NCBI RefSeq assembly: GCF_011777495.1
Contig: NZ_JAATJS010000007.1
Span: 93,935-157,934 of the forward strand
Length of the DNA stretch: 64,000 nucleotides
Reading direction: 5' to 3'
Origin: Microvirga terricola
GTDB taxonomy: Bacteria; Pseudomonadota; Alphaproteobacteria; Rhizobiales; Beijerinckiaceae
Below are positions 27,738 to 35,559 of the stretch, one piece after another. Position 1 is the first letter of the stretch. Each line of letters opens with the position of its first letter. The notes beneath the pieces are model-generated. The model saw only the letters and a program-made list of their open reading frames with translations. It did not search any database and was not told the origin of the DNA. A program made the translations under genes and the position numbers.

Positions 27738-29376
27738 TCTCCTTGCGGCCCGACAGGTGGAAGGCGGCATAAACCGCAACCGCTGTCATGGTCAAAAGGA
27801 TGGTGGAAAGGGCCGAGGCCGTGCCGTATTCACCATCCATGACGGACAGGTAAATGCGCACCGGCATCGTGATCGTGCTGCCGACATAGAGCACGAGGGA
27901 CGATGACAGCTCGTTCATGGCCGTCACAAAGCTCATGAGGCCCCCGGCGAGAATGCCGGGCACGATCAGCGGCACCGTCACCTTCATGAAGGCCTTGCCC
28001 GGCGAATAGCCGAGCGACACGGCCGCATCCTCCAGGCTGGGCCCGACCTGTTTCAGCGAGGCCGCGACCGAGCGCGCCGAATACGGCAGACGTCGCACAT
28101 AGACGGCGAGAATGATGATGAGGCCGGTGCCAGTCAACGCAATCGGCGGATCGTTGAAGCGCGTGATGAAGGCAATGCCCATGACGATGCCGGGGACGAT
28201 GTAGGGCACCATGAGCAAGGCATCGAGTGTCCCAGTCGCGATGTTCGGACGCCGCGAGATCAGATAACCGATCAGCGTGCCGCTGATCACGATCGCAACA
28301 ACCGCCGCGGAGGAAAACATCAACGTGTTCCAGATCGGGGCCGAAACCGTGGCAATCACCTTCTCATAGCTCTGCAAGCTGAAGCCCGGCTGGAAGACCG
28401 GTCCACTGGTGCGGCGGAAGGAGAACAGCACCACGATGATCGCGGGCAAGGCACCGAAGAGGACGATGGCGTAGGCCAGGACATGAAGCCCCACCGCCTT
28501 GAGTCCGATGACGCGCTTGCGCTCGGGCTTCTTCATCAGGTTGCTGTAATAGACGTTCTTGCGCAGCACCCAGCGTTGCCCGAACACGATCATCATCGAC
28601 AAGACGATGAGCACGATGCTGAGCGCCGAGGCCATGCCGGGATTGCCGCCGACCTCGCCGCCGAAGAGGTTGAAGGCTTCCGTCGCAAGCACGTTGAAAT
28701 CGCGCCCGATGATGCGCGGCGTTCCGAAATCCGCGATCGAGAGAACGAAAGTCAGAAGCGCGCTCGCCGCGATAGCCGGCAGGATCAATGGCAACGTGAC
28801 CGTGAAAAGCCGCTTCATCGGCGACACGCCAAGACTTTCCGCCGCCTCCTCGACGGAACGGTTGATCGCCCCCAGTGCGCCGGAGGTGATGAGGAAGACG
28901 TGCGGGAAAAACTTGAAGCTGAAGACGAGAATGACGCCTGCAACGCCATAAAGCGGCGGAATAGACACGCTGATGGTGGCAAGGCCTTTTCGCACCACGC
29001 CGCTCGCGCCGAACAGAACGATCCACGCGTAGGCCCCGATGAAGGGCGGCGCGACGAGCGCGATCACCGCCAGTGTCTGGATGATCGCGCGGCCATAGAT
29101 GTGAAAGCGTGTCGTCACGAAAGCGAGCGTCACGCCGAGGATGAGCGCACCCGTCATGCCGCCGATGCCGGCGATGAAGGTGTTGCCGATGGCGCGCTGA
29201 TAGACCTTCGTCGTGAAGATCTGAATGTAATGGACGAGGGAGACAGCCCCCGTGTCATTGTCCAAAAGGCTCGCCCGCAAGATCGAGGAGAGTGGCCAGA
29301 CGAGGAGGATGAGAAGGACGATCCACGCCGCGATCAGCACGAACGTCCAAAGATCAAACCGAAAGCGTGTCGTCAT
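27724..29376 (-). CDS. Two-domain ABC transporter permease (FbpB/PhnV/ThiP-like)
   Basis: 550 residues with about twelve hydrophobic segments in two homologous halves. Each half has an EAA-type loop (E-S-L-G-V-S-P-M-K-R-L-F near 200 and V-S-L-G-Y-S-P-G-K-A-F near 460). Fused permeases of this type serve importers of ferric iron, 2-aminoethylphosphonate, hexose phosphates or polyamines. Its start overlaps the ATPase stop by ATGA, so the two are co-translated. The cognate binding protein is divergent at 30563. The substrate cannot be read from the sequence. Confidence 0.9.
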   Translation of the reverse strand: MTTRFRFDLWTFVLIAAWIVLLILLVWPLSSILRASLLDNDTGAVSLVHYIQIFTTKVYQRAIGNTFIAGIGGMTGALILGVTLAFVTTRFHIYGRAIIQTLAVIALVAPPFIGAYAWIVLFGASGVVRKGLATISVSIPPLYGVAGVILVFSFKFFPHVFLITSGALGAINRSVEEAAESLGVSPMKRLFTVTLPLILPAIAASALLTFVLSIADFGTPRIIGRDFNVLATEAFNLFGGEVGGNPGMASALSIVLIVLSMMIVFGQRWVLRKNVYYSNLMKKPERKRVIGLKAVGLHVLAYAIVLFGALPAIIVVLFSFRRTSGPVFQPGFSLQSYEKVIATVSAPIWNTLMFSSAAVVAIVISGTLIGYLISRRPNIATGTLDALLMVPYIVPGIVMGIAFITRFNDPPIALTGTGLIIILAVYVRRLPYSARSVAASLKQVGPSLEDAAVSLGYSPGKAFMKVTVPLIVPGILAGGLMSFVTAMNELSSSLVLYVGSTITMPVRIYLSVMDGEYGTASALSTILLTMTAVAVYAAFHLSGRKESALL

Positions 29377-30452
29377 CGCGCCGACCCCGCCTTCACGACG
29401 TCTCCGTTCGGACGGAAGAGCGCGACTTTGCTCAGCGGCAGGCGGATATCGACCATGCGCCCTTCCATAGTGACGAAATCATGCGCCGGGTCGGCCACCT
29501 GCGCAACGATTTCGCCCGCTTCGGTTTTAAGGGTGTAATGGGCCTCACGGCCGAGGAAAGTCACCTTACGGACTTCACCTTTGAGCGTAATGGCCGCGCC
29601 CTCACCCGCTCCTCCGGCGAGCAGAACGTTTTCAGGGCGGATGGCGACCTCGATCTCGCCCGAGCCTTCGACGTGAGGGTACGCCACCGACTGGCCGCCG
29701 ACGACAAGGTTTCCGCCATCCAGCCGCGCGGGCAAAAAGTTCATGGTGCCGACGAAGGCGGCAGCGAAACGGCGGACGGGCTTGCGGTAAATCTCGAACG
29801 GCGTGCCGATCTGTTCCACATGACCCTTGTTCATCACGCAGATACGGTCAGAGACGGCGAGCGCCTCTTCCTGATCGTGCGTGACATAGATGGTGGTGAT
29901 GCCGAGCCGCCGTTGAATGTCGCGAATGTCCTCACGCAATTCGATGCGCAGCTTTGCGTCGAGATTGGAGAGCGGCTCGTCCATGAGCAGCAGCGTCGGG
30001 CGGATCGCCATGGCGCGGGCGAGGCCGACGCGCTGCTGCTGGCCGCCCGACATCTCCGCCGGCAGCCGGTTCTGATAGCCGTCGAGGCGCACCATCTTCA
30101 GGCTCTCGATGACGCGTTGCTCGATTTCGGCCTTGGGCAGCGAGCGCGCCTTGAGGCCGAAGGCCACGTTCTCCGCAACCGTGAGGTGCGGAAAGATCGC
30201 GTAGTCCTGGAACACCATGCCGATGTCGCGTTTGTGCGCGGGCTTGGTGCCGATGCGCTCGCCCTTGACGATGATCTCGCCCTTATCCTGGCTCTGAAAA
30301 CCGGCAATCGTCCGCAACAGCGTGGTTTTTCCGCAGCCGCTCGGGCCGAGAAGGGTAAAGAACTCGCCCGACGCGATGTCCAGATCGATGCTCTCGAGGA
30401 CGCGCACGTCCTTATAGCTCTTGGCCAAACCCTGGATTTTCAGATCCGCCAC
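29373..30452 (-). CDS. ABC transporter ATPase (PotA/FbpC-like, TOBE domain)
   Basis: 359 residues from a GTG start preceded by AGGAG. Walker A is G-P-S-G-C-G-K-T-T, the Q-loop follows, the signature is M-S-G-G-Q-Q-Q-R-V, Walker B is L-L-L-M-D-E-P-L-S-N-L-D and the switch is T-H-D-Q-E-E-A. A C-terminal TOBE-type beta domain (about 280-355) is typical of the iron, polyamine and phosphonate group. It is the first gene of the leftward operon and is divergent from the binding-protein gene, with 110 bases between that contain candidate operators. Confidence 0.92.
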   Translation of the reverse strand: MADLKIQGLAKSYKDVRVLESIDLDIASGEFFTLLGPSGCGKTTLLRTIAGFQSQDKGEIIVKGERIGTKPAHKRDIGMVFQDYAIFPHLTVAENVAFGLKARSLPKAEIEQRVIESLKMVRLDGYQNRLPAEMSGGQQQRVGLARAMAIRPTLLLMDEPLSNLDAKLRIELREDIRDIQRRLGITTIYVTHDQEEALAVSDRICVMNKGHVEQIGTPFEIYRKPVRRFAAAFVGTMNFLPARLDGGNLVVGGQSVAYPHVEGSGEIEVAIRPENVLLAGGAGEGAAITLKGEVRKVTFLGREAHYTLKTEAGEIVAQVADPAHDFVTMEGRMVDIRLPLSKVALFRPNGDVVKAGSAR

Positions 30453-30474
30453 GCCCCACTCCTGGTTTTAGTAT

Positions 30475-30484
30475 AACTACGTTT
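30475..30484. promoter_or_regulatory. AACTACGTTT motif, shared with 34352-34361
   Basis: This ten-base word sits in the divergent gap between the ABC ATPase and the binding protein and is repeated exactly in the divergent gap before the enolase-like gene. Its core is palindromic (AAC-TAC-GTT). It is a candidate site for the RpiR regulator at 32595. Confidence 0.45.
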
Positions 30485-30529
30485 CTATAGCCCCGACTTT
30501 ACAAAACTTATCGGTTTCAGCAACATGCC

Positions 30530-30542
30530 GTAGCTTTGCTAC
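30530..30542. promoter_or_regulatory. GTAGC-N3-GCTAC palindrome before the binding-protein gene
   Basis: A perfect five-base inverted repeat lies about 20 bases upstream of the binding-protein ATG, close to where transcription would start if the weak TTTACA/CAACAT pair at 30498-30526 is the promoter. A related half-site, GTAGCTTGAC, occurs at 34293 in the other divergent gap. Confidence 0.4.
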
Positions 30543-30562
30543 CTATTCTCGGGAGGGATAGA

Positions 30563-31534
30563 ATGTTGAAGGTCGGTTTGACGGCAGGCGTCCTGCTGGC
30601 ATCGATGAGCGTCGTCGCCATGGCGCAGGACAAGACCGTGGTTGTGTACACGGCCCACAAGGCGTCGATTGTCGATGCGCTGGCTCCGAAATTCGAAAAA
30701 GAAACGGGCCTCAAGCTCGATGTGGTGAAGGCCGGCTCGGGCGACATCATCAAGCGCGTGAAGGCCGAATCCTCCGCGCCGAAGGCCGACGTGATCTGGA
30801 GCATCGGCGGCGAGCAGCTGGAAGACAGTAAGGATCTTCTGGCGACCTACACGCCGAAGGACGACGCCGTCCTCGTGCCGGCCTACAAGGTCAGCCCCGA
30901 ATGGATTCCCTACACCGGCATCCTGCTCGTGCTGGCGGTCAACAACAAGGAAGTGAAGCCCGCGGATTATCCGAAGAGCTGGGCGGACCTCGGCGATGCC
31001 AAGTGGAAGGGCAAGATCTCGGCCGCCCGCGCCGACACCTCGGGCTCCTCGTTCCAGCAGCTCGCGACGGTGCTGATCGCCTATGGCGACAAGGGCTGGG
31101 AGGTCAACAACAAGATTCTGGCCAACACCAACCTGTCGGACTCCTCTGGCGCGGTTCCGCGCTATGTCAATGACGGCGAGGCGCTCGTCGGCCTGACGCT
31201 GGAAGACAACGCGCTCGATTACGTGAAGGGCGGCGGCAACATCGCCATCGTCTACCCGGCGGACGGCTCCTCCACGGTGGCCGACGGCGTCGCGCTGGTG
31301 AAGGGTGCGCCCCATGCGGAGAACGGCAAGGTGTTCATCGACTGGCTTTTGTCCAAGCCGGTTCAGGAACAGCTCGTCTCCGAAATCGGCCGCCGCTCCG
31401 TGCGCAAGGACGTGACGGGTGCAGGCCTGAAGCCGATGAGCGAGATCAAGCTCGTCGACTACGACATCAAGAAGGTCGCGCAAAGCCGCAACGACTGGAT
31501 CGCCAAGTGGAAGGCGGCTCTGCAGAACCGCTGA
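30563..31534 (+). CDS. Periplasmic substrate-binding protein (FbpA/PhnS-like)
   Basis: 323 residues from the ATG at 30563, preceded by GGGAGGG; the earlier in-frame start is rejected for lack of a ribosome-binding site. A signal peptide ends A-M-A-Q-D. The mature protein begins with the V-V-V-Y-T-A-H pattern of class-D iron/aminoethylphosphonate-type binding proteins, and D-V-I-W-S-I-G-G and the C-terminal W-L-L-S-K-P-V-Q-E match that family. It feeds the divergent permease/ATPase pair. It is followed after 34 bases by a PP2C-like gene, probably in one operon with that gene and the RpiR regulator. Confidence 0.92.
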   Translation: MLKVGLTAGVLLASMSVVAMAQDKTVVVYTAHKASIVDALAPKFEKETGLKLDVVKAGSGDIIKRVKAESSAPKADVIWSIGGEQLEDSKDLLATYTPKDDAVLVPAYKVSPEWIPYTGILLVLAVNNKEVKPADYPKSWADLGDAKWKGKISAARADTSGSSFQQLATVLIAYGDKGWEVNNKILANTNLSDSSGAVPRYVNDGEALVGLTLEDNALDYVKGGGNIAIVYPADGSSTVADGVALVKGAPHAENGKVFIDWLLSKPVQEQLVSEIGRRSVRKDVTGAGLKPMSEIKLVDYDIKKVAQSRNDWIAKWKAALQNR

Positions 31535-31568
31535 TCACCTAACGAAGACAACAAGAAGACGACCCGAC

Positions 31569-32561
31569 ATGCTGATCGAGGCTTTCTCCGAGGCGAAGGA
31601 TCCTTCCGCGCCTCACACCAACGAGGATCGCCTCGTCATCCTGCCGGGTCGCGCCTATGCGGTGATCGACGGCGTCACGGACCGGCTGGGCACGCGCTAT
31701 GACGGCGTGCTCTCCGGTCAGTACGCTGCCATCATCGTCAAGAATGCGCTCGAACATATGCTGAGCGCGCCCGATGCGACCAACGACGGCCACGCCATCG
31801 TCCGCGCGCTCACCGCCCGCATTGTCGAAGCCTACAAGGCGCACGGCATGTTTGAGAAGGTGCAGACTGACTGGAACGTGCGGCTTGGCGCCGCTCTCGC
31901 CCTCGTTCTCGTCACCGATGGCACCATCGACATCGTGCTCGCAGGCGACAGCGGCGTGCGCATCAACGGGCGTAACATCCTGCGCATGGAAAAAGATCTC
32001 GACCTCATCACCTCGACGCTCCGCCGACAGGCGTGGCCGGTGATCGGCGAGAAGACCTCCGATCCGTTGCAGCAGGAACAGACGTCCCGCCGCATCACCT
32101 GGCACGGCACGCGTCAACCCGTCGAATCATTCGCCGGCTTACTGACCGCGGCCGACATGGCGCTCATTGAGCAGCGAGCCATCGACACCAATGCGAGCGA
32201 CCTGCCGCATGTGCCGCGCGACCACATCGAAAATCTCGTGCGCGGTGGCATCGTCAACGCGCAAGGCGGCTATCAGAACGACCCTTCGACCATTCTCGGT
32301 TATCCCTGCCTCGACGGGTTCGACGTGCCAGAGCACTTCATCCGCATCGAAAAGCTGCCACGCTCCTCGGTCGAAACCATCGAGATTTTCTCGGACGGCT
32401 ATTTCAAGCCCGGCGACGAATTCGGCGTCGCGTCCTGGGAAGACGCCTTCGCCGAGGCCGAGCGGCTGGACCCCGCCAAGGTGATCCTGTATCCATCGCC
32501 CAAAGGATCGACCGCGACGACCTGGGCCGATGACAGAACCTATCTGGGCATCCGGTTCTAA
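31569..32561 (+). CDS. PP2C/PPM-type phosphatase-like protein
   Basis: 330 residues without a signal peptide. The metal-dependent PPM motifs appear in order: N-E-D-R (about 18-21), A-V-I-D-G-V-T-D (31-38), A-G-D-S (125-128), F-S-D-G (274-277) and D-D-R-T (321-324), so the usual Asp ligands seem to be present. PPM enzymes remove phosphate from Ser/Thr or act as signalling phosphatases. It lies between a solute-binding protein and an RpiR regulator, which is unusual; no kinase gene is nearby. It may act on a phosphorylated regulator or metabolite. The family call is good, the role is open. Confidence 0.75.
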   Translation: MLIEAFSEAKDPSAPHTNEDRLVILPGRAYAVIDGVTDRLGTRYDGVLSGQYAAIIVKNALEHMLSAPDATNDGHAIVRALTARIVEAYKAHGMFEKVQTDWNVRLGAALALVLVTDGTIDIVLAGDSGVRINGRNILRMEKDLDLITSTLRRQAWPVIGEKTSDPLQQEQTSRRITWHGTRQPVESFAGLLTAADMALIEQRAIDTNASDLPHVPRDHIENLVRGGIVNAQGGYQNDPSTILGYPCLDGFDVPEHFIRIEKLPRSSVETIEIFSDGYFKPGDEFGVASWEDAFAEAERLDPAKVILYPSPKGSTATTWADDRTYLGIRF

Positions 32562-32594
32562 GCGGCGTCGGGCCTTGCGAGCCAGGATGGCAGG

Positions 32595-33479
32595 ATGAAC
32601 CGCCCGACGAACCTGATCGAAACCATCGAACAGATCGTGCCCAACCTGAAGAAGGCCGAGCGTCGCGTGGCGGAAAGCGTGCTTCAGGACATCGAGGGCA
32701 CGACACGTATCAGCATCAAGGCTTTCTCGGCACAGACCGGCGTCAGCGAACCGACGATCATGCGCTTTGCACGGCGCGTGGGCTGCGACGGGTTCAGCGA
32801 CTTCAAGCTGCGGCTGGCGCAGGATTTCGCCGTCGGACGCATGTATATCGAGGCCGAGCGCAGGGTGCAGGCGGGCGATACGGACAGCACCGCGCGGCAC
32901 GTCTATCAATCGGCAACCGATGCTCTCGCCACAGCCTTCGCCGGGCTCGACGAGAAGACGCTGACGGGGGCCGCGAGCATCATCGCGAAAGCCGATAAAG
33001 TCGCGTGCCTTGGCGTCGGTGGCAGTTCGGCAATCATGGCGCAGGAGATGGAGAACCGTCTCTTCCGTTTCGGCCTCTCCGTCACATCCTCCGCCGATCC
33101 CTACAAGCAGCGCATGCTCGCGGCCATTGCCGACAGGAACGATGCCTTTCTCATCTTCTCAGTCACCGGAAAGCCGCGCTCATTGGTTGACGCCACCGAG
33201 ATTGCGGCCGGCCGGGGTGCGAACGTCATTGCCATCACGCAGCCGCAAAGCCCTCTTGCCGCGCACGCCACCACCCTGCTGCCGCTCTCCGTTCCGGGTG
33301 ACGAGGTGCATTTCAATTTTCCAAACCGCACGCGCTACGGCCAGATGCTCGTCATCGATTGTCTCTCGGCCCTTGTCGGCGCGCTGCGCCAGCCGGCTTC
33401 CGCCCGCAAGCTCCATCGCATCAGGACAGTGTTGCTCGCGCTCCACGGCCACACCGAGGCGCAACCGATCGGCGATTGA
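32595..33479 (+). CDS. RpiR/MurR-family transcriptional regulator with SIS domain
   Basis: 294 residues. The N-terminal RpiR helix-turn-helix (about 1-80: L-K-K-A-E-R-R-V-A-E-S-V-L, T-G-V-S-E-P-T-I-M-R-F-A-R-R-V-G-C) is followed by a SIS sugar-phosphate isomerase domain (about 120-260, with C-L-G-V-G-G-S-S-A-I-M-A-Q-E). SIS domains usually sense phosphorylated sugars. It follows the PP2C-like gene by 33 bases and sits in the middle of the cluster, so it is the natural regulator of both divergent promoters. The SDR gene converges on it, ten bases away. Confidence 0.9.
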   Translation: MNRPTNLIETIEQIVPNLKKAERRVAESVLQDIEGTTRISIKAFSAQTGVSEPTIMRFARRVGCDGFSDFKLRLAQDFAVGRMYIEAERRVQAGDTDSTARHVYQSATDALATAFAGLDEKTLTGAASIIAKADKVACLGVGGSSAIMAQEMENRLFRFGLSVTSSADPYKQRMLAAIADRNDAFLIFSVTGKPRSLVDATEIAAGRGANVIAITQPQSPLAAHATTLLPLSVPGDEVHFNFPNRTRYGQMLVIDCLSALVGALRQPASARKLHRIRTVLLALHGHTEAQPIGD

Positions 33480-33488
33480 AGCGCGGGT

Positions 33489-34265
33489 TTAGAACTCCAC
33501 GCCGCAAAACTCTCGCGCCATCATCGTCGAGCCGACCGAGAGCCCGCCATCGACGGGAAGAACCGCGCCGGTGATCATGCGCGCATCCGGGCCGATGAGA
33601 AACGCGGCGACGCCGGCGATATCGTCCGGCACACAGATGTCGCCGAGCGGATACCAGCGCTTCAGACGCTCGAAGATTTCCGGGTTCTTTTCGACCCGCG
33701 CCTTCCAGGCCTGCGTTTTCACGCTGCCGGGCGCAATCGCATTGGCGCGGATGCCGTGCCCTCCCAATTCCACCGCAAGAAACCGGGTCAACTGTCCAAG
33801 CCCCGCCTTGGCGGCGCTATACGCCGGATAACCATAAATCCCCGAGCCGTTGACCGAGGAGATGTTGAGAATCACCCCGCTCTTGCGGGCGATCATGCCG
33901 TCCTGAACGGCCCGCACGCAGCGCCAGGCCCCGTTGAGATTGAGGTCGATATCGGCGAGCCATTCCTTTTCGCCGGTGGTCTGGAGCGTCGGGCTGACGA
34001 CGCCGCCCGCATTGTTGACGAGCACATCGACCACACCAAACCGCGCCTCGACACGGGAGATCGCATCGCGCACCGATTCCAGATCCGTCACATCCGCCGC
34101 GACGCCGAAGAGGGTCTGAGGCGAGCTGAGAGCGGAAATCACACCCGCGAGCGCGCCCTCGTCCCTATCCAGCATCGCGACCTTGTGGCCATCGGCGAGA
34201 AAGCGCGTGGACAGCGCCTGCCCGATGTCGCCCGCCCCGCCTGTCACGATGATGGTTTTGCTCAT
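33489..34265 (-). CDS. SDR-family NAD(P)-dependent oxidoreductase
   Basis: 258 residues, a classical short-chain dehydrogenase: cofactor motif T-G-G-A-G-D-I-G (8-15), D-V near 62, N-N-A-G (about 92-95), catalytic Ser in I-S-S-V-N-G, and Y-x-x-x-K (Y-S-A-A-K). D-R at the end of the second strand favours NAD(H). It probably oxidises a hydroxyl of the cluster's substrate or an intermediate. It is divergent from the enolase-like gene, with a shared control region containing the AACTACGTTT motif. Confidence 0.92.
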   Translation of the reverse strand: MSKTIIVTGGAGDIGQALSTRFLADGHKVAMLDRDEGALAGVISALSSPQTLFGVAADVTDLESVRDAISRVEARFGVVDVLVNNAGGVVSPTLQTTGEKEWLADIDLNLNGAWRCVRAVQDGMIARKSGVILNISSVNGSGIYGYPAYSAAKAGLGQLTRFLAVELGGHGIRANAIAPGSVKTQAWKARVEKNPEIFERLKRWYPLGDICVPDDIAGVAAFLIGPDARMITGAVLPVDGGLSVGSTMMAREFCGVEF

Positions 34266-34351
34266 GGCCTGTTTCCCGATCCCACCGAAAATGTAGCTTG
34301 ACGCAATTTTTTGAGAAAGTGAACGCCGATGCGCGCGAAATTGCGTTGTTA

Positions 34352-34361
34352 AACTACGTTT
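34352..34361. promoter_or_regulatory. AACTACGTTT motif, second copy
   Basis: This is an exact copy of the ten-base word at 30475-30484, here within AAAC-TAC-GTTT, whose arms are perfectly palindromic. It lies 42 bases upstream of the enolase-like start and 86 bases from the SDR start. Confidence 0.45.
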
Positions 34362-34403
34362 TTGCTCTTAGTCTCCTCACCCCGACAACCCTGCCGGTGC
34401 GCT

Positions 34404-35549
34404 ATGGATTCCAAAGATAAAACCATCGTCCGCCTCGATTTCGAAGAGGTGATCGTTCCCGCCCATCCGGGCGTCATTAATTCGGAAAGCCTGAACAAGC
34501 CGCTCCATATGCTCCCCGTCGCCGGCAAGCAGGCGTGGTCGGTGCAGTTCGACGAATTGCCGAAGCTCATCATGCGGATGACCTTGAAGGATGGCACCGT
34601 CGGATTGTCGGAATTTTACCGCGATCACAACTGGAACATCATCGAGGGCGTGTCGAACATGCTGCTCGGCCAGAGCATCGCGGACCTGCCGCTTCAGGAT
34701 CTGCCCATTGCGCTCTGCCGCGAATATGACGGCTTCGAATGCGCAATCTGGGATGCTTACGCGAAGTCCCTCGGTGTTCCGCTGCATCGCCTGCTCGGCG
34801 GCGCGGTGCGCGGCCACGTCAAGATCGGCGCGTGGTCGAGCCACCGCACGGTGGACGAGATAGGCCCCTGGGCGCGCCAATACTATCAGCAGGGTTTCGA
34901 CTCTATCAAGTTCAAGTGCGATCTCGATGACGACGTCGTGGCCTGGTGCGCCAAGATCAAGGAATACGCGCCGGGGATGAAGGTGATTTTCGACCCCAAC
35001 CAGCGTTGGGAGAATTCCGGCAGCGCGCGGCCGATCATCCGTGGGCTCGAAGAGATCGGCAACGTCCTGCTGCTGGAAGATCCGATCGCGCGCTGGATGA
35101 TTCAGGATTATGCGAGCCTGCGCCAGTTCTCATCCATCCCCATCGTGCTCCACGTCTCCCTGCCTTACGTCTTCCAGGGCCAGCGTCCCTATGAGGCGGT
35201 GAACGCCATCGCCCATGGCGCGGTCGACGGGTTCAACTTCAACGGCGGCCTTGCGAAGTTCCAGTCGCTCGCGAACCTCGCCTCCATGGCGGGGCTCTAT
35301 TGCTGGCATGGATCGGAGGTCGATCTCGGCATTCTCGAAGCGATGTATGTCCATCAGGCAGCGGCCGCCGCGAGCTGCATCTGGCCGAGTGACATCTTTG
35401 GCCGCATGATCCGCTCGCACGATCTTCTCAAGACGCCGCTCGCGGTCGAGCCCCCGCATATTCGGGTGCCGCAGGGTTCGGGCCTCGGAATCGAGCTGGA
35501 CGAAGACGCTATTCGCCGATTCAAAGTCTCCGAACGCACGATCCGCTAA
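34404..35549 (+). CDS. Enolase-superfamily protein (mandelate racemase-like) with altered active site
   Basis: 381 residues from the ATG at 34404; an earlier TTG at 34362 is possible but unlikely. The enolase capping domain covers about 1-125 and the barrel domain follows. Visible motifs are I-K-F-K (K169 and K171, second strand), F-D-P-N-Q (D197, first metal ligand) and L-L-E-D-P (E225, second ligand). The third ligand, normally Glu/Asp in I-P-I-a-x-x-E, is absent (I-P-I-V-L-H-V), and the sixth-strand base is Asn (G-F-N-F-N-G-G). It may be a divergent dehydratase/racemase or a non-catalytic relative. It heads the rightward operon with NTF2-RidA and creatininase genes. Confidence 0.85.
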   Translation: MDSKDKTIVRLDFEEVIVPAHPGVINSESLNKPLHMLPVAGKQAWSVQFDELPKLIMRMTLKDGTVGLSEFYRDHNWNIIEGVSNMLLGQSIADLPLQDLPIALCREYDGFECAIWDAYAKSLGVPLHRLLGGAVRGHVKIGAWSSHRTVDEIGPWARQYYQQGFDSIKFKCDLDDDVVAWCAKIKEYAPGMKVIFDPNQRWENSGSARPIIRGLEEIGNVLLLEDPIARWMIQDYASLRQFSSIPIVLHVSLPYVFQGQRPYEAVNAIAHGAVDGFNFNGGLAKFQSLANLASMAGLYCWHGSEVDLGILEAMYVHQAAAAASCIWPSDIFGRMIRSHDLLKTPLAVEPPHIRVPQGSGLGIELDEDAIRRFKVSERTIR

Positions 35550-35559
35550 AGGGCCCGCC

